Assembly (NCBI RefSeq): GCF_003259375.1
Contig: NZ_QLLN01000005.1
Location: 1 to 64,000 of the forward strand
Origin: Arenibacter echinorum
GTDB taxonomy: Bacteria > Bacteroidota > Bacteroidia > Flavobacteriales > Flavobacteriaceae
Reading direction: 5' to 3'
Length of the DNA: 64,000 nucleotides
Shown: positions 43,601-51,366 of the stretch, piece by piece
How the letters are laid out: each line of letters opens with the position of its first letter
Position numbering within the stretch: position 1 is the stretch's first letter
The notes under the pieces: model-generated
The model's database searches: none
What the model was told of the DNA's origin: nothing
Seen by the model: the letters and a program-made list of their open reading frames with translations, nothing else
Position numbers and translations under genes: made by a program

Positions 43601-44986
43601 ATGAAAAAGTTGGTTTCTATTTTTTTATCGATGTCCTTATTTTGTATATTTTCCTGTAAGGACAGTCCAAAAAAACTGGCGGAAAATGTTGCTCCGGCCG
43701 CAACTAAAGTAACTCCTTCCAACGCATTGCAAAGCTATTTAAACAATGAAGATCAAACGTATAAATGGGAAGTGAAAGAGAATTATGCCATAGGGGATGT
43801 AACCGCCTATGAGCTTATGCTGACCTCCCAAAAATGGAGGGAACACGTTTGGACCCATGAACTCACCGTATTAGTCCCCAAAGAAGTTGCCCATGACGGG
43901 GCACTTTTATTGATTACTGGCGGAAGCATAAAAGAAGGGATACCCAATTGGTCAAATAATGAAGAAGATAAAAAGTCCATCAGCTTTGCCCAGGTAGCCG
44001 AAAAGAACAAAGCCATAGTCGCTATTGTACGACAGGTTCCCAACCAACCTCTTTATGATGGCCTTACTGAAGATGAACTTATTTCCTTTACCCTTCACAA
44101 TTATAAAAATGACAAGGATCCAACATGGCCCCTACTATTTCCTATGGTAAAGAGTGCTACAAGGGCCATGGATGCCGTTCAGGAATTCACGAGCAAAAAT
44201 CTTCAAATGGAGGTTACACGCTTTACGGTTACCGGAGCTTCCAAAAGAGGGTGGACTACCTGGCTCACTGGGGCAAACGACAAGAGGGTGGAGACCATAG
44301 CCCCAATGGTAATAGACGTTTTAAACATGCCGGTAAGTTTGGATTATCAAATTACAGCTTGGAACGAATATAGCATACAGATCAATGATTACATAAAATT
44401 GGAAATCCCTCAAACTGTAGGGACTGAGGACGGTAAAGCTATTACCCAAATGGTGGATCCTTATTCCTATAGGGCCAGTTTAACTATGCCAAAATTAATA
44501 TTTATCGGAACCAATGATGAATATTGGCCAGTGGATGCCATTAAAAATTACATCAATGATATTCCTGGGGAAAATTACGTTCACTATGTACCCAATGCCG
44601 GTCATGACCTTGGTAATGGAGAACAGGCTATGAGGGCCTTAAGTGCCTTTTGGGGAAAATCGTTGTCGAAAACCCCTCAGACCTCCTTATCCTATGACCT
44701 TACCACGGACAAAACATCGGCTACCCTAACGGTCAAAACCACTTCCGATGAACTTGAAAATGCCTATATATGGTCTGCAGATTCAACGGACAGGGATTTT
44801 AGGGACGAAAATTGGACCTCAGAGAAATTGGATTCCAAGGACCAAGAGCATATACTTCAACAAGTGAAATTTCCAAAAAGTGGCTTTAAGGCTTTTTATA
44901 TTGATTTGGAATACGCCGACCCTAATGGTGGAAAATACACTAAGAGTACCAGAATGTATGTAGCGGACGATGATGAAATACTTTAG
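43601..44986 (+). CDS. PhoPQ-activated pathogenicity-related (PhoPQ_related) alpha/beta hydrolase, lipoprotein
   Basis: 461 residues; lipobox FCIFSC (about residue 19). The family is defined by the PhoPQ-regulated AprA-type proteins of unknown activity. FTVTGASKRGWTTWLTGANDKRV places the nucleophile Ser in GASKRG; PKLIFIGTNDEYWPVDA gives the catalytic Asp region and VPNAGHDLGNGEQA the His, so the triad is complete. Substrate unknown; being a lipoprotein in a glycan cluster it may remove acyl groups outside the cytosol. Its last 17 bp overlap the next gene. Confidence 0.85.
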   Translation: MKKLVSIFLSMSLFCIFSCKDSPKKLAENVAPAATKVTPSNALQSYLNNEDQTYKWEVKENYAIGDVTAYELMLTSQKWREHVWTHELTVLVPKEVAHDGALLLITGGSIKEGIPNWSNNEEDKKSISFAQVAEKNKAIVAIVRQVPNQPLYDGLTEDELISFTLHNYKNDKDPTWPLLFPMVKSATRAMDAVQEFTSKNLQMEVTRFTVTGASKRGWTTWLTGANDKRVETIAPMVIDVLNMPVSLDYQITAWNEYSIQINDYIKLEIPQTVGTEDGKAITQMVDPYSYRASLTMPKLIFIGTNDEYWPVDAIKNYINDIPGENYVHYVPNAGHDLGNGEQAMRALSAFWGKSLSKTPQTSLSYDLTTDKTSATLTVKTTSDELENAYIWSADSTDRDFRDENWTSEKLDSKDQEHILQQVKFPKSGFKAFYIDLEYADPNGGKYTKSTRMYVADDDEIL

Positions 44987-45890
44987 AAAAAAACAAGCAT
45001 ATTGGTTCACCGGAATAATCGCCGTATTTCTGTTATTGGCCTTCACAGTCATTTATGCAAGTGACACTAGCGAGACCCTACCGGTAGGTGAATATTATGG
45101 TTATGACAAGGCTATACCACTTAGGGATTCCATTAACCTGTTAAAGGACACCACCGACTTTACCCTTTATCATATAACATACAATAGTGTACATGATAAA
45201 AAAGTGACCGGCCTGTTAAGCCTGCCCAAAAACATCTCCACTCCCATACCCGTGGTTATTTTGATGCATGGTCTTGGAGACAACAAGAACGTGGATTATT
45301 TATCCTACGGCAACGACCTTTTTCTCAAAAATGGCTATGCGGTGTTAAGGATCGATTTTAGCGGGCACGGGGAACGAAAAGGGGAAGTTTATGACTTTAG
45401 CCTTACCGGGAAATACAAATACTGGAGCAGGAACATCATTAGCCAGACCGTTTTTGACCTTAGACGAGCAGTCGATTTTATTGAAACGCGAAATGAACTG
45501 GACGCCTCCAGAATAGGCTATTACGGTATCAGCCTTGGTGGAATAACAGGAACTGTTTTTTGCGGTGTAGAAGATCGGATCAAAGTTCCTATAGTGGCAT
45601 TGGCCGGTGGTCAAATGAATTTATTGTATGAAAAAGACGCTCTTACCGAGGAGGCTAAAAATTTTGTAAGCTTTATTGAGCCATTAAACTTTGTAAAGCA
45701 GATTGCTCCCCGTCCCTTCCTCATGTTAAATGCTAAAAACGATGAAATAGTACCTCCTATAATGAGCACCCTGCTTTTTAAGGCAGCACAAGAACCAAAA
45801 GAGATTATATGGTACGATGCCAAACATAGGGATGCTCCGTTGGACATTATTTACGGAGATGGCCTCAACTGGTTTAAAAAATATTTATAA
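44970..45890 (+). CDS. Alpha/beta hydrolase (dienelactone-hydrolase/acetyl-xylan-esterase-like), membrane anchored
   Basis: 306 residues. One N-terminal helix (about 11-29) with no lipobox predicts a membrane anchor facing the periplasm. VILMHGLGDNKNVDYL is the oxyanion-side motif, YYGISLGGITG holds the nucleophile Ser, NAKNDEIVPP the Asp region and WYDAKHRDAP the His. The fold belongs with prolyl-oligopeptidase-like esterases. The start codon lies inside the preceding gene (17-bp overlap), so translation is coupled. Its role is presumably ester removal from a carbohydrate; the target is not readable. Confidence 0.85.
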   Translation: MMKYFRKKQAYWFTGIIAVFLLLAFTVIYASDTSETLPVGEYYGYDKAIPLRDSINLLKDTTDFTLYHITYNSVHDKKVTGLLSLPKNISTPIPVVILMHGLGDNKNVDYLSYGNDLFLKNGYAVLRIDFSGHGERKGEVYDFSLTGKYKYWSRNIISQTVFDLRRAVDFIETRNELDASRIGYYGISLGGITGTVFCGVEDRIKVPIVALAGGQMNLLYEKDALTEEAKNFVSFIEPLNFVKQIAPRPFLMLNAKNDEIVPPIMSTLLFKAAQEPKEIIWYDAKHRDAPLDIIYGDGLNWFKKYL

Positions 45891-45909
45891 ATTAAAACAT
45901 CAAAAAAAA

Positions 45910-46938
45910 ATGAAAAAGTCATATCTATTTACCTTGTCATTAAGCTTTTGCATGGCCCTCTTCTTAAGTGGCTGCGGGGAAAAGAAGAAAAATGCCGATG
46001 AAGCCATTAACAATACCTCCACGGAACTAGAAACAACTCTAGAGACGAAAAATTGGGCCGAAAAATTAGGATGGTCTGCCGGAAAAAAGGTAATTATGCT
46101 GCACGCAGATGACATTGGGATGTGTCCAGAGGCGAACATTGCTGCCAAGGACCAATTGACCAAGGGGGAAATACAATCCGCCGCCGTGATGATACCCTGT
46201 CCCAACGCCGAAGAATTCATCAATTGGGCCAAGGAAAACCCTGCTATGGATATTGGTTTACACCTTACGCTGACCAGTGAATGGAAAAAGCATCGTTGGG
46301 GCCCAATTACCCCAGATGCGGAAGTCCCTGGACTATTGGATCCGGAAGACAAACTATGGAGGAGCGTTCCGGAAGTAGTACAACATGCTACGGCCGAGGA
46401 AGTGGAAAAAGAAATACGGGCTCAAATTGAACAATCCATTGCCTGGGGCTATAGACCAGACCATATAGACACCCATATGGGCACCCTGTTCGGTGATCCC
46501 AGTTATGTAAAGGCCTACATGAAAGTGGCCCAGGAATACGGTATTCCGGCAAATATTATTGATATATCGGTACCAGCGGTTTTGGCGGAATTTAGGTCTA
46601 AAGGCTATCCTATGGATGATTCCGTAGTGAAAATGTCGGAAGAATACACTTTGCCCAAATTGGACTTTTTTACCAGTGCACCAAAGGCGGATTCCTATGA
46701 GGAAAAAGTGGAAAGTTTTAAGTCCTTGATAAAATCCCTGCAACCTGGACTTACGGAAATCATTTTTCACCCGTCCGTAGAAACCGATAACCTAAGGGAC
46801 ATTACCGGATCATGGCAACAAAGGGTTTGGGAGTCACAAATTTTTGCCGATCCCGATCTGATCAATTTCTTCAAAGAAGAAGGGATAATTTTTACCAATT
46901 GGAAAGAAATCATGACCCGCTTCAACTCCATGAAATAA
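45910..46938 (+). CDS. ChbG/YdjC-like carbohydrate deacetylase, lipoprotein
   Basis: 342 residues from ATG 45910; a longer frame to 45817 overlaps the previous gene and would hide the lipoprotein signal (LFLSGC, about residue 20). IMLHADDIGMC gives the DD metal motif, DIGLHLTLTSEW the His and PDHIDTHMGTLFGDPSYV the HxxxH of the YdjC/ChbG family, which removes N-acetyl groups from chitooligosaccharides by a metal-dependent mechanism. Exported versions are common in Bacteroidota glycan loci. It closes the first transcription unit before a terminator. Confidence 0.88.
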   Translation: MKKSYLFTLSLSFCMALFLSGCGEKKKNADEAINNTSTELETTLETKNWAEKLGWSAGKKVIMLHADDIGMCPEANIAAKDQLTKGEIQSAAVMIPCPNAEEFINWAKENPAMDIGLHLTLTSEWKKHRWGPITPDAEVPGLLDPEDKLWRSVPEVVQHATAEEVEKEIRAQIEQSIAWGYRPDHIDTHMGTLFGDPSYVKAYMKVAQEYGIPANIIDISVPAVLAEFRSKGYPMDDSVVKMSEEYTLPKLDFFTSAPKADSYEEKVESFKSLIKSLQPGLTEIIFHPSVETDNLRDITGSWQQRVWESQIFADPDLINFFKEEGIIFTNWKEIMTRFNSMK

Positions 46939-47005
46939 ACATCCATATAGGATGTCTATCAATAAGGAAGAACAGGTAATACTTACATGATAACAGGCCC
47001 ATTTT

Positions 47006-47047
47006 AAGACCGGCAAAGGCCAAAAGACCTTACCGGTCTTTTCTTTT
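47006..47047 (+). terminator. Rho-independent terminator of the first hydrolase unit
   Basis: The arms AAGACCGG and CCGGTCTT (47006-47013 and 47033-47040) form a GC-rich stem with partial inner pairing (AAAGG/CCTTA), followed by TTCTTTT. It is about 70 bp after the deacetylase stop. Confidence 0.85.
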
Positions 47048-47197
47048 AAATTTAAAACCAAATCAAACGAAAATCTAAAATATCCTAACCCTTTTAACAT
47101 AAAAATTAACAGATATGCGATTTTTTGGTAAATTATAATGCAAATACAATAAAATATAATAAGTAAAATAATTTTTAAAAAGTTTTATTTGTGTATA

Positions 47198-47211
47198 TCC
47201 CAATTATGGGA
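47198..47211. promoter_or_regulatory. Candidate operator TCCCA-ATTA-TGGGA
   Basis: A perfect 5-bp inverted repeat with a four-base centre, 34 bp upstream of the BASS transporter ATG. Position and symmetry suit a repressor or activator site for the eight-gene unit. Confidence 0.35.
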
Positions 47212-47245
47212 AAATGATAGTGATTTACTTTAAAACCTATTTGTC

Positions 47246-48136
47246 ATGAATTCTACCTCTGGAATTATCCTTGCCATTTCATTGATCATTATTATGTTCG
47301 GGATGGGCCTATCATTGACCCTTTCCGATTTTAAAAGGGTAGTTACCTATCCAAAGGCTATGATCATAGGTCTTATCTGCCAGATGTTGTTGTTGCCAAT
47401 GATAGGATATTTTATTGCCATTTCCCTAAGCTTGTCGCCCACCACTGCTATAGGCATTATGTTGTTGGCAGCCTGCCCTGGGGGACCAACATCCAACATG
47501 TTAACTTATTTGGCCAAAGGTGATTTGGCCTTGTCCGTTTCCCTAACAGCCGTATCCAGTATAATTTCCATTTTAACCATCCCATTCATTGTGCAATTTG
47601 CAATGGAAGAATTTTCCAATGAAAGTATGGCCATTTCGGTCGATGCCATAACCATGATAAAACAATTGTTAGTAATAGTTATCATACCCGTAGGAATTGG
47701 CATGCTAATAAAAAATAAATTTGAAGCCTTTGCGAACAAGATGGAGAAACCTGTGAAAATAGCTTCTGCCATCATATTTGTATTGGTAATCATTGGGGTG
47801 ACCATTAGCGTCAAAGATGTTTTTATGAGCTATTTAAGTGAGGCAGGGCTACCGGCCATACTGCTCAATGTGAGTACTATGACCATAGGATTTTTAATGG
47901 CTGTACTTTTTAAACTTACAAGACCACAGGCTATAAGCATTTCCATTGAAACGGGAATCCAAAATGGAACCTTGGCCATAACATTGGCTACCATTGCCCT
48001 GAACAATCCCGAATATTCTATTGTGCCCGCCATTTATGGCCTGTTAATGTTCATTACGGCCACTGTAATTATTTTTATAAGGAAACCACTTGGGGTAAAA
48101 GATGAATTAAGCCTGGAAAAAGATGCCGCCAATTAA
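47246..48136 (+). CDS. BASS (bile acid:sodium symporter) family transporter
   Basis: 296 residues, nine to ten membrane helices. FGMGLSLTLSDFKRVVTYPKA, MLLAACPGGPTSNMLTYLAKGDLALSVSLTAVSS and SIETGIQNGTLAITLATI are the SBF signatures; the latter two contain the sodium-site crossover. Characterised members carry bile acids, pyruvate, pantoate or other organic anions with sodium, so the substrate here is probably a small organic acid, not bile acid. First gene of the eight-gene unit; the Nqr pump would supply the sodium gradient. Confidence 0.9.
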   Translation: MNSTSGIILAISLIIIMFGMGLSLTLSDFKRVVTYPKAMIIGLICQMLLLPMIGYFIAISLSLSPTTAIGIMLLAACPGGPTSNMLTYLAKGDLALSVSLTAVSSIISILTIPFIVQFAMEEFSNESMAISVDAITMIKQLLVIVIIPVGIGMLIKNKFEAFANKMEKPVKIASAIIFVLVIIGVTISVKDVFMSYLSEAGLPAILLNVSTMTIGFLMAVLFKLTRPQAISISIETGIQNGTLAITLATIALNNPEYSIVPAIYGLLMFITATVIIFIRKPLGVKDELSLEKDAAN

Positions 48137-48151
48137 TCCTGCAAATATAAG

Positions 48152-49432
48152 ATGGGAAAAAATCAGTTTATTGTTGCCCTTATTTTATTCATCTTTTTTG
48201 TCGTTTCCTTTCTTACAAATATTTTAGGCCCCTTAATCCCGGATATCATATCGGATTTTAAGGTTAGTTTAACCATGGCCGCCCTATTGCCATTCGCCTT
48301 TTTTGCTGCTTATGGTGTATTTTCCATACCCTCTGGAGTTGCGGTAGAACGCTACGGTGAAAAACAGGTGATCTTGTCCGCATTTTTAGTATCATTTATT
48401 GGAGCCATTTTATTTTCAATTTTTTCCAATTTTCCCATTGCACTGTTATCCCTATTTTTAATTGGTTCGGGAATGGCCATGTTGCAGGTAGCTATAAACC
48501 CCTTGCTGAGAGTGGCAGGCGGTGAGGAGCAATTTGCCTTTAATTCAGTTATGGGTCAATTGGCATTTGGAATGGCCTCCTTTATGAGTCCATTTTTATT
48601 CTCCTATCTAGTACTTAATTTGGAAAATTACTCTGGTCCAGACAATGCCAATTTTATCATCAATACTTTTCACGACATAGTACCGGAGAATTTGCCTTGG
48701 GTTTCCCTATACTGGATATTCGCAATTATCTCGTTGTTCATGGTCATCTTCATATATCCCATAAAATTGCCCAAGGTTGAAAGGAAAGAAGATGAAAAAG
48801 CAGGAACTTGGGCCACCAACAAAGAATTACTAAAAAACAAAAAAGTAATCCTGTTCTTTATGGGCTTGTTCGCCTATGTTGGCACAGAACAGGGTGTCGC
48901 CAACTGGATGTCACAATTTTTATCGGAATATCATGGTATGGACCCTAGAATAGAGGGAGCCAATGCCATATCCTTGTTTTGGGGATTACTGACGGTGGGC
49001 TGTATCTTAGGATTACTACTTCTAAAATTTATGGATAGCAAATTGGTACTTAAAATATTTTCTGGAGCTGCCATTCTATGTTTGTCAGCTGCACTTTTCG
49101 GTCCTGCCCATATAGCGGTTTTGGCGTTCCCCCTAGTAGGTTTTTTTGCCTCTGTAATGTGGTCCGTTATTTTTTCCCTAGCGTTGAACTCCGTTAAGGA
49201 AAACCATGGAGCCCTGGCGGGTATATTGTGTTCCGGAATTGTAGGTGGGGCCATTGTTCCACTTATTGTTGGGGCTTTAGGTGATTTGGTTGGACTAAAA
49301 GGTGGCATGTTCTTTTTGTATATCACACTTGGTTTTATTTTTAGTATCGGATTTTGGGCAAGCCCCTTAGTAAATAACAAAACAATAAAACTTAAAGAAT
49401 TTTTCGGCAATAATAAAAAATCTGAACCTTAA
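48152..49432 (+). CDS. MFS sugar transporter (FucP/GlcP-like)
   Basis: 426 residues, twelve helices. The N-terminal half (FLTNILGPLIPDIISDF, FSIPSGVAVERYGEKQVI, GMAMLQVAINPLLRVAGGEE) corresponds to the fucose:H+ symporter family used by Bacteroidota for monosaccharides. MWSVIFSLALNSVKENHGALAG and GGAIVPLIVGALGDLVGLKGG in the C-half are typical too. Likely imports the monosaccharide released by the neighbouring glycosidases. It starts 15 bp after the BASS gene. Confidence 0.9.
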   Translation: MGKNQFIVALILFIFFVVSFLTNILGPLIPDIISDFKVSLTMAALLPFAFFAAYGVFSIPSGVAVERYGEKQVILSAFLVSFIGAILFSIFSNFPIALLSLFLIGSGMAMLQVAINPLLRVAGGEEQFAFNSVMGQLAFGMASFMSPFLFSYLVLNLENYSGPDNANFIINTFHDIVPENLPWVSLYWIFAIISLFMVIFIYPIKLPKVERKEDEKAGTWATNKELLKNKKVILFFMGLFAYVGTEQGVANWMSQFLSEYHGMDPRIEGANAISLFWGLLTVGCILGLLLLKFMDSKLVLKIFSGAAILCLSAALFGPAHIAVLAFPLVGFFASVMWSVIFSLALNSVKENHGALAGILCSGIVGGAIVPLIVGALGDLVGLKGGMFFLYITLGFIFSIGFWASPLVNNKTIKLKEFFGNNKKSEP

Positions 49433-49444
49433 GGATAATAAATT

Positions 49445-50398
49445 ATGGTCATGAGAATAGTATTTGTCATTTGGATGTTTCTATTGATTGTTGGCTGTAA
49501 GCCAAATCAATACGATCCTTCGCAGCCACCCAAAGGCTTTGCAAATAACATCAGTCTCAAAATAGCATATACTCTAGGCGCCATTGAGCCCACCATAACC
49601 AAGGTAGTAATTCCGGAAACCATCCAGGAATATAAGGATCTGGTTTATAAGACCATTGACTCCACATCATTAAAACTAGACATCTATCAACATAAAGCCA
49701 TAAAAAAAGATGCTCCCCTTATTATTTTTATACATGGTGGCGCGTGGGAAAAAGGAAAGAAAAGCAATGTGTTACACTATTTGATCAGCTATGCACAGAA
49801 AGGATATGTAACAGCGACCATACAATATAGATTAAGCGGCGTGGCTAAATATCCTGCACAAATCCTGGATGTTGCGGACGCCATTCAATGGTTGAAATCC
49901 CATGCAAAAGATTACAATATCAATGTAAATAAGGTCGCCATCGCTGGTGGTTCTGCAGGGGCACATTTGGCCATGCAGTATGCTTATTCCCATTCTTCCA
50001 ATACTATGGACGACAATGGCATACCCACCAATGTACAGGCCGTTATAAATATTTATGGGCCTTCCGATTTAACAACCGAAATTGCAAAAAAGGAAAAAAG
50101 GGTACATCGATTATTTGGAAAGACATATGAGGAAGCCCCTGAAATGTACAAACAGGCATCACCAATTTTATATGTAAATAAAGACTCCCCACCAACTATT
50201 TCCTTTCATGGCACTTTGGATGAACTGGTCCCTTATGGCCAGTCCAAAAAACTTCATGAAACACTGCAATCTTATGGGGTTCCCAGTTACAATCACGAAT
50301 TAAAGGGTTGGCCACATGCTATGGACCTTTCTGCAAAGGTGTTCTCATATATTCAATATCACACAGATATATTTTTGGAAAAACATTTAAAATTATGA
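49445..50398 (+). CDS. BD-FAE/HSL-type alpha/beta hydrolase lipoprotein, copy 1
   Basis: 317 residues (second Met at 49451 is an equal start). Lipobox LLIVGC (about residue 18). FIHGGAWEKGKKS is the HGG oxyanion motif, AGGSAGAHLAM holds the nucleophile Ser, GTLDELVPYGQS the Asp and LKGWPHAMD the His. Family members are acetyl or feruloyl esterases on decorated polysaccharides. It is a tandem paralogue of the next gene, clearly from duplication, with identical stretches such as KKDAPLIIFIHGGAW and GYVTATIQYRL. Confidence 0.88.
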   Translation: MVMRIVFVIWMFLLIVGCKPNQYDPSQPPKGFANNISLKIAYTLGAIEPTITKVVIPETIQEYKDLVYKTIDSTSLKLDIYQHKAIKKDAPLIIFIHGGAWEKGKKSNVLHYLISYAQKGYVTATIQYRLSGVAKYPAQILDVADAIQWLKSHAKDYNINVNKVAIAGGSAGAHLAMQYAYSHSSNTMDDNGIPTNVQAVINIYGPSDLTTEIAKKEKRVHRLFGKTYEEAPEMYKQASPILYVNKDSPPTISFHGTLDELVPYGQSKKLHETLQSYGVPSYNHELKGWPHAMDLSAKVFSYIQYHTDIFLEKHLKL

Positions 50399-51351
50399 TT
50401 AGAAATATATTCATTCCCATATTTGCTCTGACCTTATTGTTGGGCTGTAAGGCCAAACAATATGATGTGTCCATCCCCCCAAAGGGATACTCCAACAATA
50501 CAACTTTAAAGATAGCCTATGCAACCGGGGCCTTAAAAATAATAGAAACCGACTTCCCCATTCCAGAGGACATAAAGGAATACAAAGATGTTGTCTACAA
50601 AACCGTGGACTCTATACAGCTTAAATTGGACATTTACCATTCCAAGGATATAAAGAAAGATGCGCCTCTAATAATTTTCATCCATGGTGGTGCATGGAAA
50701 AAAGGAAACAAACACGATTACTTGGTGTATCTAGCCAGTTTCGCGAAAAAAGGCTATGTTACCGCTACCATCCAATATAGACTAACAGACCTTGCTAAAT
50801 ACCCGGCCCAGCTCCACGATGTGGAAGATGCGGTAAGATGGCTTAAATTTAATGCGGCCGATTATCATATAGATGCCAGTAAAGTGGCTTTGGTCGGTGG
50901 TTCGGCAGGCGGGCATTTAGCAATGATGGGTGCTTACTCCAATACTCCCGAAGATGTGGATGCCAACGGAATTTCTGCTAATGTTCAGGCCCTTGTAAAT
51001 TTTTATGGCCCTTCCAACCTAACAGATGAAACCGCAATTAATGCCTCCTCGGTGCAATATTTAATAGGCAAGTCTTTTGAAGAGGCCCCAGAATTGTATA
51101 AAAATGCGTCTCCCTTATTTCTAATTTCAAAAAACGTACCTCCTACCCTTACTTTTCAAGGCACTTTGGACGAGTTGGTGCCCTATGAACAATCGGATAT
51201 CTTGCATGCTACCCTCCAAAAAGCTGAAGCCATTTCGTATTACCACAAACTAAAAGGATGGCCCCATACTATGGATGCCTCAGTAAAAGTGAATGCCTAT
51301 TGTCAATACTACATGGATGAGTTTTTTCAAAAGTACATCCCCTTAAACTAA
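50395..51351 (+). CDS. BD-FAE/HSL-type alpha/beta hydrolase lipoprotein, copy 2
   Basis: 318 residues from ATG 50395, which overlaps the previous stop as ATGA; an upstream frame to 50308 would overlap copy 1 and lacks a signal. Lipobox LTLLLGC (about residue 18). Motifs FIHGGAWKKG, VGGSAGGHLAM, GTLDELVPYEQS and LKGWPHTMD give the complete triad. Divergence from copy 1 is strongest in the region before residue 60 and around residues 190-230 (cap and product side), suggesting different acyl or sugar specificity. Confidence 0.88.
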   Translation: MIRNIFIPIFALTLLLGCKAKQYDVSIPPKGYSNNTTLKIAYATGALKIIETDFPIPEDIKEYKDVVYKTVDSIQLKLDIYHSKDIKKDAPLIIFIHGGAWKKGNKHDYLVYLASFAKKGYVTATIQYRLTDLAKYPAQLHDVEDAVRWLKFNAADYHIDASKVALVGGSAGGHLAMMGAYSNTPEDVDANGISANVQALVNFYGPSNLTDETAINASSVQYLIGKSFEEAPELYKNASPLFLISKNVPPTLTFQGTLDELVPYEQSDILHATLQKAEAISYYHKLKGWPHTMDASVKVNAYCQYYMDEFFQKYIPLN

Positions 51352-51366
51352 ATAATAGGAAACCAA

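Larger units (their letters stand above)
46939..47245. other. Spacer between the two hydrolase transcription units
   Basis: 307 bp without a gene. It carries the terminator at 47006-47047, then very AT-rich DNA with the inverted repeat TCCCA-ATTA-TGGGA (47198-47211) 35 bp before the next start codon. A promoter for the downstream eight-gene unit is expected here, but I find no clear -7 box. Confidence 0.6.

Noticed and set aside
47246..48136. True bile-acid uptake
   Set aside because: The BASS family is broad; nothing here suggests bile acids, so only the family name is kept.
48931..49410. 159-codon minus-strand frame inside the MFS gene
   Set aside because: Antisense shadow; the MFS frame is well supported.
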